A stretch of 64,000 bases of DNA, from contig NC_065538.1 of assembly GCF_932294415.1 (NCBI RefSeq), forward strand, positions 17,087,656 through 17,151,655. Reading direction: 5' to 3'. Origin of the DNA: Quercus robur (Eukaryota; Streptophyta; Magnoliopsida; Fagales; Fagaceae). The position numbers and the translations under genes were made by a program. Positions 1 to 11,982 of this stretch are shown one piece after another (positions within the stretch are counted from its first letter, which is position 1; each line of letters opens with the position of its first letter). The notes below the pieces were generated by a model that saw only the letters and a list, made by a program, of their open reading frames with translations, was not told the origin of the DNA and ran no database searches.

Positions 1-465
1 CTAACAAAGAAACCGCAGGGGGAGAAACCCCATTCCATAAGCATGTAGATTCCTCCCTCCGAGCCAGTTGAGCCAACTCATGAGCAACAACATTGAAATC
101 TCTACTTACATGCTTAAAAATGCAGAACTCAAAGGAATCACACACCAGTAGAATTCCTTGTAATATATGGCCTAACTCACCACCTGTGGAATTATCATTC
201 AAGGCTTGGACCACTGCAAGGGCATCACATTCCAAAATGACCCGAGGCAAATGCATCTCCTGGGCAAGTAAAATTCCCTGCTCCAATGCTAAGGCTTCCA
301 CCTGGTCAGCAGCAAAGCGTCCTGGCAGATATTTACTAAGGGCTGCTACAACATGGCCAAGGCAATCCCTAATAATCACCCCGATGCTGGAATTTCTTCC
401 TTGGTCAGAAGTAGCCCCATCAACATTAACTTTGAAAACACCCCATCAGGGGTTTCTTTATTCCA
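1..465 (-). pseudogene. LINE-type RNase H (RVT_3) domain, 3' part of a retrotransposon polyprotein
   Basis: Read on the minus strand, the frame is open from about 439 down to the window edge. It gives a plant LINE RNase H-like domain: a VNVDGA strand with the first catalytic Asp near 420, a VEALALEQG helix, a LECDALAVVQAL strand, and an SRDFNVVAHELA segment with the last acidic residue and the His. This is the order of the RVT_3 family at the end of plant non-LTR polyproteins. The preceding Trp-Asn-Lys linker (about 441-465) is in another frame, and a TGA at 446-448 interrupts the domain frame, so one indel has broken the ORF. The element continues off the left edge. Host genes with RVT_3 domains exist, but the frameshift favours a dead retroelement. 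Confidence 0.75.
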
Positions 466-2000
466 TGTGAAAATTACAACAGAAATCCAATTCCAAAGTT
501 CTACTTGTATGTCAGGGTCCATTATTGGCTCGATAGTGCATATAAGGTATTTATCCTCTTGAAACTAGTCATGCCCTCTTTATCTAAGGCAAATACTTGT
601 TGAACATCAACGTGTACGTATACACAAGTGTGCATACAATCGTGTAACCGCCATTGCTCATTATCTAATATCATTTTTGTTCCTGTCTAATAAAAAGTGG
701 GTTGGGAGTACCTTCTATTTCGACTTTGGAATTATGTCTTAGGAGTTTGGACAAATCCAATAATCTAATTGAGTAAAATGTCGTATTTAGTGCACAAAGT
801 TTTGACATTTTATGGGTTTAGGAGAAGTTATGATAGATAGGTCGTATTTAGTGCACAAAGCTCTCACACTTTCTTTAGAAGAAATCATGATAGGTAGCCT
901 TACCAGTTACGCAATTTGTTTTGGAGAGGCTGATTCCTTGCAATTATCCAACTAAATACAAAAATATTTTTGTACTTTTCAAAAAAAAAAAAAAAGTACA
1001 AAAATAAATGTGTTAATATTTTTATTTATTTTTGGGTGAAAAATATTGTTATCCATGAATACAGCAATTCCTACCCAGTACCCACAGCACAAAGCAGTTC
1101 AGATATTTTAGATTTGTTAAAGTTGTTGAGAGAACGAGTGATTGAAAGAAGGAACATAGAAAACAAAGAGAGAAAGTAAGAATTAACATGGTTTGATTTG
1201 ACTATATCTATAGCAGAAAGTCATTGACAGCTGCATCTTGACGACAAAAAGCTTTTTACAATGAAGTGTGAACCCAATGTAGAGTTTATGCACAAGACAA
1301 CTCTAGATTAACACCAAATTAACTTGCTTGTTGTACAATTACATGGACATTCAGTTTGTTTGGGTCTCTTGAGTCTTGACCCATAACATCTTTAACAAGA
1401 TTTATTCAGTGGTTGATTGATTCTCTATTTTTTCTGTGTGCCACTCTATGTGAATATTCCATTCTTATTTTTTTACTTGGTCCCTATTGCCTTAGCTTTT
1501 TGAAGGTGATCAAACTTTTAAGTTTTATACAAGATATTTGGTCTAGGTTGTCTGTTTAATTGTACGTCTGATATGGGTCCTTGATCAGTGTGAATTTGTC
1601 AAACAAAAGGAGGCTATCTAGAAACTTGTAGTGGATGAATAATTGAATGTTACTTGTGTAATAGCTTTCATTTAGTATAGACTGCAATTTGATTATAAAA
1701 AAAAATTAACATCTGAATAAGCACAAACATTAAACGAACAAAAAAAAAAAAAACCAACATTTTGGCTTTCACATAGATTTTTCTGTTAGCGTGGAAGTCC
1801 GCATGATCACAAAAAGGGTAGGTGTTAAATCAACAATTTTTGGACCTTAAGCTGTTTGAAAATTTGTGTCTTAGGAATTTTAGTGCCAGTTTTATTGCAA
1901 AAAGACATGGGGTGTTCTGAAATTCGTATTGGAACCTTATTTGAAGAGACTGTATTCATTAATTAAGTCTGATTCCCTCTTTCTTTTTGCAAAATTTCAA
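466..2000. other. Intergenic stretch, no gene recognised
   Basis: AT-rich sequence with several A-runs (about 981-995 and 1740-1752) and a repeated phrase around 'gtcgtatttagtgcacaaag' at about 780 and 841. Short ORFs here have no recognisable domain. The right end adjoins the first malectin exon of the kinase pseudogene. Confidence 0.5.
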
Positions 2001-2854
2001 GGTTTCATTAGCATTGACTGTGGCAGCGATGAAGATTACATCGACACGGGAACCATTATTTCCTGTGTCCGATAAAGAATTGATAGATACTGGAATAGTC
2101 AGGGCAATATCCCCTGATTTATCTTAAAATCTTCCTCAGTTTGCAAAGAACTTGAGAAGTTTTCCTCTGGGAACAAGGAATTGTTACACCCTGAGACCAG
2201 AGCAAGGCAAAAACAATAATTATTTGATCAGGGCAACATTCTTATATGGGAATTATGATGGTGAAAACCGGCAACCAGTATTCGACCTACATCTTGGGGT
2301 TAATGCATGGAAAACAGTGAATTTAACAAATACTGATGCATTTCGTTATTATTATTATTATTATGACATTATTTATGTTCCCTTGACGGATTACATAGAT
2401 GTGTGCTTAATAAACACTGGGCATGGAGTACCCTTCATTTCATCATTGGAACTACGGCTTTTGGACAATTCCATTTATCAAACTCAGGGCAGGGCACTTG
2501 TGAAAATATGGGGATATGATGTTGGCAGGAACAATTCTGAAGATGCATTCGGGTGAATCAGTTACACCATTCTGAGCTTAAAATAATTACTGGCTATGGT
2601 AGGAACTGCTTTCTGACACTGAATATTCATCTTCAGTAGCATGGCTATAACTTATTCCATTGCATATGAAGAATATTATTGCATGCCTTTCATTTTATGA
2701 TAACTCTTTTACCACTCAGGATTATCATAGATACTGTTATATGTTCTCAAACTTAAATGTTAAGATAAGTGAGCTCGCCACCTTGCTGCATTTCATTAAT
2801 TTTTCCATGACAACAGTATTTCAACTTTCCAGTTACCTTTTCATGTTCATCAAT

Positions 2855-2895
<41 letters not shown>

Positions 2896-4389
2896 TTTAT
2901 ACATATAATGCTGTTCAATATCATCTTGTTCTGGCACAATCTGAATTATTTAATTTAATTTAATTTTTTTCAATTAGGTACCCATATGATGTCTATGATC
3001 GCATATGGAGCCCTTTACTATTTAACAATTGGCTCATGGATGAGGGATCCTTAATTGCCGATGGTGTTAAAGCAATTAAAACAATTATTTTAGCAAATGT
3101 TGGGACCCACTAGGTGTAGCCGAATTTGAAAGCCAAACCCCTCACCCCATAGCCGTAGACTCGAAGAGGCGCCGACAAAGTACAAACCGCCTTTTAGAGA
3201 CACGTTGTTTCGGTGAACAAGTAAAAGCGGTGAGAGATATTTCTCTTTTTTTGGGATTTGATCCCAGGAATATTCACTTGGAAAGTGATTTATATGCAAA
3301 TGTTGAATATCAAGTCATCAAAAAATTAAAACAATTATTTTAGCGTAACAATTATGGATATGTTTAGCTAAATCCTTCCTAATTCCTTTTTCAGGGATTT
3401 GTCATACAATGACTTAACTGGGTCACTGCCAGAATTTTTGGCACAATTGCAGAATTTGAACACCCTGTAAGTTATTGTTCTTTGATCTTAGTATTGTAAA
3501 CGTTAATTTTGGGAAAGGAAATTGAAGTGATCTACCTAACATTATCTTTGCAGTAATTTAAGTGGGAACAAGCTCACAGGTTCTGTTCCTGAGGTTCTTC
3601 AGAAAATGTCTAGGGATGGGAAATTGGTCTTGAGGTTAGCTTATTTTCCTTCCTCCAATATTTCATTCTCTTAAAAATTCCAAGTTCTCACCGCATCCAA
3701 AATTTGTAAAATTTACAACTTCTCTTAATTGCATAGAATTTTTCAAATGTTTTGGTTTTTTTTTTTTTTTTCAAGTACATCTTATTAATATTTGGATGAA
3801 CATATCACTTTCTTAACTAGTGGGAGTTGTCCAAAGCATCCGAATTCCAATTGCTATTAATGATTAAGTGCAAATAGGATATAATGGTAGAAATAACCAG
3901 CAGAATTAAATCAAGCTATGGATTTCTTGTTTTTATCTAATTACTTGTGTTTTATTTACAGATTTCAAGCATTTGGAAACTTCAATAAGTGATGTCTATA
4001 GCTTTGGGATTATTTTGTTTGAGCTAATCACTGGCCGCCTTGCAATACTTAGAGGCCCTGTGAGAAACAATCACATACTTGATTGGGTTAATCCTTTGAT
4101 TGAAAGGGGTGATGTTCAAAACATTGTTGATCCAAGATTAGAAGGGGAATTCAACACTAATTCTGCTTGGAAAGCTATAGAGATAGCCATGTCATGTATA
4201 CCATCATTAGCTATCTAAAGGCTAGACATGAATCATGTGTTGGCAGAATTGAAGGAATGTTTGGCTCTAGAGATGGCTTGGGGAAGAACTCAAAGGATGG
4301 AAACTGAGGGGAATAAAACAACTTCGAGAATTCCTTCCAAAATGACCTATTTGGAGTATGAATCAGATATAGCTCCCCATGCTAGGTAG
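2001..4389 (+). pseudogene. LRR-malectin receptor-like kinase pseudogene, copy 1
   Basis: Pieces occur in the order of plant LRR-I receptor kinases: malectin-like exon (2001-2560, starting FISIDCG), second malectin piece with YPYDVYDRIWSPL after an acceptor at about 2977, a 72-nt LRR exon (3395-3466, DLSYNDLTGSLPEFL), a second LRR exon (3554-3634), and the C-terminal kinase exon (3962-4389, SFGIILFELITGR). Intact relatives are plasma-membrane Ser/Thr kinases. This copy is dead. The malectin exon has a frameshift and stop codons. The transmembrane, P-loop and catalytic-loop exons are absent. The kinase exon has a net 5-nt loss where KKSDVYSFG should be, and TAA replaces a Gln codon near 4216. 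An A35 run (2859-2893) lies between the malectin exons. Its neighbour at 5178-23013 is a paralogue. Confidence 0.85.
3075..3344. repeat. 20-bp direct repeat flanking a private insertion in kinase copy 1
   Basis: The 20-mer ATTAAAACAATTATTTTAGC occurs at 3075-3094 and 3325-3344. The ~230 bp between them includes a GC-richer block (3095-3185) that is absent from the matching intron of copy 2 (about 5900-6035). This fits a local duplication or an insertion with flanking duplication. The inserted block is not recognised. Confidence 0.5.
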
Positions 4390-5177
4390 TAATACAACAA
4401 AAGAAGAGTGTTAATTGTGTCTTGTATAATATATAACGAGTTTGTATCACATTAGAATTTTAAGAACTTTTTTTTTTTTTTTTTTGGTTTGTTGATAATT
4501 TGATTGCTGATACAATAAGACTTTAGAATATTGGTGATGTCCCTTTCAGTAATTAATAAGTGAGTCTTTTCTAAATGGAAATTCTAGTTTAAGTTGACAT
4601 AGTCATATGTGATTATAGTTTCTAAGCATAGGAAGGTTTGATATAGAGCTTTACTACATCAAGAATATTTTCCAAATGAGCCTTTGTCTGTTGCCAAAAT
4701 AGAAATCAAAAACTTTAGTGCAGTAGTTTAAGTTGAGAAAACCTTGTTATGAAACTTTTATTAGAGCCACCACACTTTTAGGCCTTGTCAATAGTTTTTC
4801 ATCTATCAATGAAATCTGTGTTACTCCCATGAATTTTATCTCTCCATGCCAAAATAGAATAGGATCATACAAGTTCGTTAAATAATAGCAAAAGAAAATT
4901 TCAAATTATTTCATAGCTTTCATGAAATGGCTTGGTATCATGACTTGCATTGTTGCTAGCCACCATAGAATTTGCAACTGTTGGTAGTTCACTTTGAACA
5001 TCATTAATGCTACATTCTAGAGAAATTCATTATCATAGCAAAGTCATATATGTTTCAACTTCTGGAAATGTTGGATATAATTGTGACTTTTCATCTTTCT
5101 TCTTTCTGTATGATTTTGTATTTTGAATTCACCTGCCTTTCTGTCTACCTTTCTTTTTATTTTTTAAAAAACTACAG
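4390..5177. other. Spacer between kinase copies
   Basis: AT-rich, with a T-run at about 4470-4485. Copy 2 appears to lack its malectin exons, because its first recognisable exon (5178) is already the malectin-to-LRR linker. No ORF or RNA gene recognised. Confidence 0.5.
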
Positions 5178-6723
5178 TTGAAGCTATCATGGGCATCAAG
5201 AAAGTATACAATGTGACTAGAAACTGGCAAGGTGATCCATGTCTCCCAAGTGAATACTCATGGGATGGTTTGAAATGCAGTGACAACAATCATCCAATGA
5301 TCATCTCATTGGAAGTGAACTTCCAAAACATCAAAACTTGTGTTGACACAATACACATGCTGTGATATTTCAATTAATATATTGTCTAATGTGAAAAAAA
5401 AAAATCCTCCTTAACTTGGAGGCACATAAAATGGGCCATCATATTAACTGATATGAAAATATGATGCATCATTTTAGGAAATGTGACAATGGAACAGACT
5501 CCTTTCAAATTCAACTAAAAAATATGGTTCTGTCATACCTTCTGATATTTGACTAAATTTGTTTCATATTGATGGAATGTTCAAACACATCTCCTCCCCA
5601 AAAATAAGAATAATTTTGTTTTAATTGCAAATTATCTTTCAAAAAATGGCAATAACTCTTCCTTCTTTCATTATGACAAACAGGAACTTGGGCTCAAGCA
5701 ATATGACAGGGGAGATTGCAACTTCGTTTTTCAATCTCAAAGTAATGCAGTCCTTGTGAGTCTTAATCTGAATTGTGATTGATATTTAGCATTCAGATAC
5801 TATACAATAGTGATAGCTAGACACCAGCAGGTCCAGAAACACCATCTGCTAGCTTGAGATTACCAATCAGCAGGTAGATAATGGAACCCTTAATTGCCGA
5901 AGGTGTTAATGCTTGGAGAGTGTATTTGTGGGATTTGATTTCAGGAATTTTTACTTGGAAATTCTATATGCAAGTCATGTAGTTGATTATCGGGTTGTCA
6001 AGAAAAGAAAACAATTGTTTAGCTTAACATCTGTGCATCTTGCTAACTCCTGTTTCAGGGACTTGTCATACAATGACTTAACTGGGCCACTGCCAGAATT
6101 TTTGGCACAACTACTGAATTTGAACACACTGTAAGTTGTTGAGCTTTGATCTTGGTATTGAAAATGTAAATTTCAGTGAAGGAAATTGAGGTGATCTGCA
6201 TAACAATATCTTTGCAGTAATATAAGTGGAAACAAGCTCACAGGTTCAGTTCCTGAGGCTCTTCTGCAGAAGTTTAGGGATGAGAAAATGGTCTTGAGGT
6301 AGCTTATCTTCCTTCCTCCAATATTTTATTTACTTAATATTCTAATTTCATTTTTTCACCTTCTAGTGTTTTCTCTCTCTTTCTTTTACAATTATAACTG
6401 CTTTTTATACATGCCAAATACTAGAAAAAGTATATGTTGTTCACTAATATGTAAAATCAGATTTCTTCTATTTTTCCAACATCAATTGAATTGCAAGATG
6501 ACAGCACCATCTATCCATGTTTAATAACTTACTATGGCATATTACCTTGATGCATTTTATGCAAGTGTTGGCGAAAATCCAGATCTTTGTATGTCGGTTC
6601 CATGCAAGAGGAAAAAGAAAAAGGAATTTGTTGTTCCAATTGTTGCATCATCTATAGCAGCAATTATGGTTCTTCTGTTCATCTTTTGTGCTCTGGCTAT
6701 GTATAGAAGGAAAAGACAAGGAG
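5178..6723 (+). pseudogene. LRR receptor-like kinase pseudogene, copy 2: LRR and transmembrane exons
   Basis: Five exons are visible with matching splice sites: 5178-about 5318 (KRNWQGDPC-type linker, here VTRNWQGDPCLPSEYSWDGL), 5684-5755 (LRR, 72 nt, NLGSSNMTGEI), 6059-6130 (LRR, 72 nt, DLSYNDLTGPLPEFL), 6218-6298 (LRR end, SGNKLTGSVPEAL) and 6566-6723. The last encodes SVGENPDLCMSVPC, a basic stretch, one membrane helix (VVPIVASSIAAIMVLLFIFCALAM) and a YRRKR stop-transfer. Joining 6298 to 6566 restores the family phrase VLSVGENPDLC. This part is largely intact. The exon with the ATP-binding glycine loop is not found downstream, and the kinase domain is split among 10745-10871, 11719-11908 and 22581-23013. 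Confidence 0.85.
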
Positions 6724-7860
6724 GTACTTCTTTCTTTATTTTCTGATTCTGTAATTGTTATCACAATTCACTGAAGTGAGGTACAAGAGATGTAGCATCC
6801 AGTCCCAGGTAGTCCTATTTTTCCTGTGATACACCAAAGACTTTAAGAAAGTCATGAAAATAATGTATAGAAATTGAAGAAAAATACTGTGAATATTAAT
6901 TAGTTTTCACTAGTGGCTATCGTGACAAACCACACGATCAAGACCACAAATAATGCAGCTGATAAAAAATTTTGATTACATACATGGACCATTCAACATG
7001 TGACTGAGTGGTAAGTGTGCACATTCTCTTCATGCAATGCAAGGGTATGAATCTTGCTTGAGTCATGTTTCAGTTGATTTGTACCTAACTTTATGATGTC
7101 AGTGGGATTTATTTTTCTGAGGATTGCCATCCTCGGACTGTGTGCTGATACTCTATTTTGCTTGACCAAAAAGATAATATTAATCACAGTAATTCTTACA
7201 TACATGGGCAGGTTGTCAACAGTTCAAATAGTCACATGGGATCTCAAGTTACACAAAAGAATAGTTAAAGAACACTTGAATCTTTCCTTCACAACACCGC
7301 TGAGTTTACATATATAATACCGCACACCTGGTCCATACCTATTGTCACCCAAAATTGCCAAATAAATAAATAACAATCCGGTCACTGTGCCACACAGATT
7401 ATTAACCATATCATCCCAATCTCCTGCGGTTTTGTAAAAGGTCTTGTTCTAGCCTTCTTCAATTCTGGGAATTCAAATTGAGAAGGCAAGCAAACTTGGG
7501 GAGATCACTTCATACAATCTTGAGCCCATGCTGACTCTATAAATTTGGACAACTCTTCTTGATGTGCAAAATAGAGATGAGCATACAATCCAGAACCTCC
7601 TCTAGCTTTACCACTGACAAAATATCATGGAGAAACCTCAACAATACCGTGTGAGATGAAATCAATTTGAGTACACAAGTAGCTGTTAAGTTGCTCTCTA
7701 CTTCATCAAACCAAGGCTATAACAAATTTCGAGCAAAGGTTAGATTGAATTTTTGACTACTTCAAAATGCTAATTTAATTTTGAAACTATGATGGCATGA
7801 AGCATGCAGCTAAAATACTTTTATCCAATTAAATTGGAGCATTGTTTTGAAATACAGGCA
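6724..7860. other. Intron remnant of kinase copy 2, no exon recognised
   Basis: The juxtamembrane and P-loop exon of the kinase would be expected here, but I see no GxGxxG or VAVK coding in any frame. The sequence is AT-rich. Its right end is the boundary of the inserted LTR at 7861. Confidence 0.45.
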
Positions 7861-10182
7861 TGTAACACACCAAACCCATACCAAGGATTTAGATGCATAA
7901 CCAATCTTATAAATAGTCAACAATAATATAATGGAACAGAGCGTAATTAAATATCCACAAATAAACTTCAAATAATCAAAATCTTTCCTATGAAATCCAT
8001 AAAACAAAGACTTTAATAATAAAGTCTCTAAATACAATCTCAAAAGAGTTCCACAAATGCCAAACTTACTATCCTAAAAAAATATATTAAAACAATCCAT
8101 CAACTAACATAGCTCCAAAAGAAGTTTTCAATCTATGTCTCCAATGATCTACCACCAAAAGATATTCCACTGCTCTAATCTGAAAGGGTGGAGAAAGGGG
8201 GGTGAGTTAGAAGTCCAATAAGAGACTACATAATATGATGATGTCTTTCAAAACAAAACATTAGTATCATTAAAAATATAGTCTTTACAAAACATTTACT
8301 ATATAGCTTTAACGGTAATATAATATATTCTATAAAACTGTTAGAAAGAAAACATTTACTATAACATTGTAATCAATAAATAAAATAGTAACCACTTTAA
8401 TTGGCCAAAATACACTAGATAGGCAGAAACAATTTAATATAGTAATAAAAAATTTTTCCACTTGTAACAGCCAATAACAATAAAACAATAGTTTGATGTG
8501 GAAAATATTTTGATGTGGAAAACATTAAACATTAGCTAGACAAAAACATAAGCTGCTAAACAATCGGTGGGTGATCCCCATAGAGAACAATAACACTAAC
8601 CTCAGAGAGGCAACACTGGCTCCAAAGAGCAAATAATAACACTACACCATACCACAATAACACTACATCGGCCGAAGACCAACACTTAACCCTGTGTTGG
8701 CAAAGGTTGCAGATTGTCTAGCTAACCGTTTGAAAACATTTTTACTATATTACAATATTGCCACTATTAATCATATATTATATAACAAATACTTTCAAAA
8801 AAATATAGTTTTGAGTCATTCTTTAACATATACAGTTTCAAAACAATATACAAGAAATAATAAAATTCTAATATGTATCATGCATAGACAATGGTATAAG
8901 TTTTTGGAAACTTCACTTTTGAAATATTATATATATATATATATATATTTATCAAAAATATATATAAATATATACGTCTTGAGAGACATCATGTTCTAAA
9001 GTCCACTTACCTCTAGTTGCTAATACTCGTAGTCTAGATCCAAAATCAAATGAGCTTTTCCTCCACACCTAAAAGTAAAGGAGTAACATAATTATATAAT
9101 TAATCCACCTTGACGTATACCATAAGGATGTAAGGGACACTTCCTAATAATTTTATGCTTATAGATCATATTATCCCACCTTACATATACATGGCATCCA
9201 ATAAGATTCCTACCCGTAAGACATAGAAAGGATGCTATAGGTTTACAAAGTTATTTCTACCTGTAGGACCTAGTAACTTGTATCATGCAATGACAATAAT
9301 TTAGAAACTTGAAACAATTATATAGATTACAAAAGTTATGAAGCTAGCACCACTACCAATCTACGTAAATCCCAGCAACAAAACATCTACTAGTGCTTAA
9401 CCTATGTAGGATTTGATGCTACTCCACGTACATATATGAGGATATGTTTCAAAATCAAATAAAATAATCCAAGTCTAAAATACACTTCCATGATAACTTC
9501 AATTCCTAAGCAACTGTTAGTATAATTCCAATATTTTCAAGCAGCCTAGAGATGAAGGTTTCTTAATCAAATATGTTATCATTAAGGCGTGCATATATTG
9601 ATGTTTACCTCAATATAACGAATTTGCTGGCTGCCCCTAGCAATTCCACAGTCTTCTATCCCTTCAATTTTGAGAAACCCTAATTCTCTTCTCTTAATCT
9701 TTTATACGCTAACCACTCTACCTTTCACGTGATTGACTTAAAAGACCCAGTATATAAACCTCTAAAATAACACTCCAATTCAGTCTAGGAAGATCAATCA
9801 GACTCCAATTAGTACTCTTAAATAACACTCCTACTTGTGCTAGAGTTTGAGACCCACTAAAACTTAAATAAGCTTCCAAGACTTTAATTCCCAATCAAAC
9901 TCAAATCAAGGTTGTTTAGATGGGCTAAAACTCTAAAGAATTCCATTAACACTTAAACTCCTAATCCAAATAGGTTTTAGTCTCTTATCCTTTTCCTTAA
10001 CTGATAAGGAGACTAAAAGTTTAATATGAATAATCCACAAAATAACTCTCACATTAAATCTTTTATTTATTTTCTTTGTAGATATCATAATATAAAATAA
10101 TATCACCTTCAAAATAAATTAAATAATTCATCAATTTCACTTTAGAAGCAATAAAATTAATTTAAGTGAGGCGGGTGTTACA
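7861..10182 (-). repeat. Long LTR of a minus-strand chromovirus-like retrotransposon
   Basis: The segment begins TGTAACACACC and ends GGGTGTTACA, the complementary TGTAACAC/GTGTTACA ends common in plant Ty3/gypsy chromovirus LTRs. On the minus strand it is preceded by a purine-rich tract (10183-10195) and pol-derived coding, so it is read as the 3' LTR of a minus-strand element. Length is about 2.3 kb. It contains a (TA)n run near 8929-8950. No second LTR copy is in the window, so the boundary at 7861 rests on the terminal motif alone. Confidence 0.6.
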
Positions 10183-10195
10183 TTCTCCCCCTCTT
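10183..10195 (-). other. Polypurine tract next to the minus-strand LTR
   Basis: The minus-strand sequence reads AAGAGGGGGAGAA directly before TGTAACACCCG, the expected plus-strand priming site beside a 3' LTR. Confidence 0.7.
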
Positions 10196-10417
10196 ATAAA
10201 ATTTTCGTCCTCGAAAATTCAAACATACCTCAATTTACTAGTGCTTCAATCTTAGGAAGGTCCATTGTAATTCCATCTCTAAAGACCATATGTCCTAAGA
10301 ACACCACTTTATTCAACTAGCACTCACACTTTCTCAATTTAGCATGCAACCTCTTGTCTCTTAAAATTTGCAAAACAATCCTCAAAAACATCACTTAATC
10401 TGACCAAATGTCAATCC
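10196..10417 (-). pseudogene. Gypsy chromovirus pol fragment (end of RT fused to the pol C-terminus)
   Basis: Minus-strand translation of about 10400-10231 gives the C-terminal part of a Ty3/gypsy RT: a broken 'LRKCEFWLN'-like segment, then FLGHMVFRDGITMDLPKIEALVN. It is followed directly by the short FxxRGRKFYKRGR phrase that normally ends chromovirus pol before the polypurine tract. RNase H, integrase and chromodomain coding between them are missing, so a large internal deletion has occurred. Stop codons and at least one frameshift make it non-functional. Confidence 0.7.
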
Positions 10418-10744
10418 TCATCACACACCAACACACATCACACAATCAATCAAATTGGGGCATCACAATCTCCCCCACTTAAATTCCTAACGTCCTCGTT
10501 AGGGCCCAATTTGTGAGGTAGTGTCTCTGAGCCCCCACGGGATTACTGGGCTGGCTCTGATACCATATGTAACAACTCAAGGAAAAGCGCTAGCCACATA
10601 TGCGCTATACCTCAAAAGGACTAGTCACAATTGAGGCTCCTTGTAGTTATTAATAAAGCCCAGTTCAACCCAGTAAATACCCGATGTGGGACTCATCACA
10701 CACCCACACACATCACACAATCAATCAAATTGGGGCATCACAAG
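10418..10744 (-). mobile_element. Miniature LTR retroelement remnant (TRIM-like), minus strand
   Basis: On the minus strand: LTR from 10744 to about 10568 (TGTGATGCCCCAATTTG...GTTGTTACA), then TGGTATCAGAGCCAG (10567-10553), a match to the initiator Met-tRNA primer site. Only about 80 nt of internal sequence follow, then AAGTGGGGGAGA, then a second copy of the LTR start (10470 to about 10418) matching for ~50 nt before it diverges into the chromovirus fragment. LTR-PBS-PPT-LTR with no coding space is the layout of a terminal-repeat retrotransposon in miniature or a heavily deleted element. The 3' LTR is truncated. Confidence 0.65.
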
Positions 10745-10871
10745 GCACAACTCTTAATGATAGTCCATCATAGAAACTTGGTTTCTCTTGTTGGATATTG
10801 TGATGAGAGTGAAAAGAAGGCACTTATATATGAGTTCATGGCTAATGGCAATCTACACCAACATTTATCAG
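10745..10871 (+). pseudogene. Kinase copy 2: N-lobe exon fragment
   Basis: Translation gives [20 protein letters not shown], then [21 protein letters not shown], covering the alpha-C to beta-5 and hinge region of an LRR-I kinase, with a donor (GGTATTT) at 10872. The 5' part of the exon is replaced by the miniature LTR element at 10744. The next ~850 bp to 11718 is intron-like with no exon recognised. The exon that normally carries the SWKERL segment is missing. Confidence 0.85.
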
Positions 10872-11718
10872 GTATTTACCATCTACCATTTGTGTCCAAA
10901 GGCTCTTCATCATATGACACAGTAAGTTACCTTTGTGGTTTGATCAAATTAAAAACATGATTTAGTAGAGGGCAAGCTCCATAAAAGCACCTATAGTAGT
11001 AGCTAAGCATATTAGAATCTGAACAGTCTTTTCCACTATTAGTTATCTCTGTCAAATCAAAAGAATGTTGGCTTGAGCAGTGCACCAAACAGGTGCAATT
11101 CATACCAGATGTGTATCAAGTCTTTTCCATTGGGTAGTCTCATTTTGCCTAATCTTATCATGAAACACAATGAATACTGCCTAGGAAACTGTAACTAAGT
11201 CTTGCCCTTTAGTGAAGTACCTACGGTACTATACTACTATCTAAGCATACTAGAATGTGGGTATGACCACTATCCATAGGCCCAGCTAATATTTTCATGA
11301 TACACCAATACAAAACATAAGAACAATTAAAACAAACCAAAAAAGAGGAAGCGTGAGGTACCAAAAAACCAATCTAAGCTTAATACATAAAAAAAAAAAA
11401 AAAAAATGCAATTGCTATTTCATATAATTAGGCTTAGGAATGTGTAGTTTGACTAAAAACTCACAAATATTATTAATTTTCTTGCAAAATTGTGAAATCA
11501 GAGCTATAACATCCCAGCTTAAAGAGAAATTGATATGTTTCGACTGCAGTGACAAACACAAATGTCTTAACTTGAAATGAGAGACTTCATATTGCAGTGG
11601 ATGTAGCACATGGTTTGTAAACAAATCAACTACATCATTATTCATCTTCAATGTTGTTGGATTTCGGTTATAAATATATTAAGAATAAGTTACCAATGGT
11701 TTACTGGTGGGTTTGCAG
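10872..11718. other. Intron of kinase copy 2, no gene seen
   Basis: AT-rich intron sequence with an A-run near 11390-11406. The acceptor TTTGCAG is at 11712-11718. No other feature recognised. Confidence 0.5.
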
Positions 11719-11908
11719 GGTTGGAGTATCTACATAATGGTTGTAAGCCACCTATAACCTATAGAGATTTGAAACCTTCCAACATTTTATTAAATGAACA
11801 CATGCAAACCAAGATAGCTGATTTCGAGCTGTCTAGAGCCTTCGCAACTGAAAATGACTCTCATGTGTCAACTCACCCAGTTGGCACATTAGGATACCTT
11901 GATCCTGC
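11719..11908 (+). pseudogene. Kinase copy 2: catalytic-loop exon with altered key residues
   Basis: The exon encodes GLEYLHNGCKPP, the catalytic loop and the activation segment through VGTLGYLDPA, ending at donor GTAAGTG (11909). The HRD motif reads YRD (ITYRDLKPSN), and the magnesium-binding DFG reads DFE (KIADFELSRAF). The Asp and Lys of DLKPSN remain. Loss of the DFG glycine and HRD histidine suggests weak or no kinase activity even before the insertions. The Tat retrotransposon lies 69 bp downstream in the next intron. Confidence 0.85.
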
Positions 11909-11947
11909 GTAAGTGTTTAGGCCTGCTAATTTGTGTGTGTAGATATA

Positions 11948-11977
<30 letters not shown>

Positions 11978-11982
<5 letters not shown>

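Noticed and set aside
93-470. 125-aa plus-strand ORF
   Set aside because: Shadow of the minus-strand RNase H domain; composition is unlike a real protein.
8694-8999. 101-aa ORF in the chromovirus LTR
   Set aside because: AT-rich with a (TA)n-derived Ile/Tyr run; no domain and inside a non-coding LTR.
7861-10182. TGTAACAC/GTGTTACA ends read as TIRs of a DNA transposon
   Set aside because: The polypurine tract and gypsy pol coding next to the right end make an LTR the better reading.
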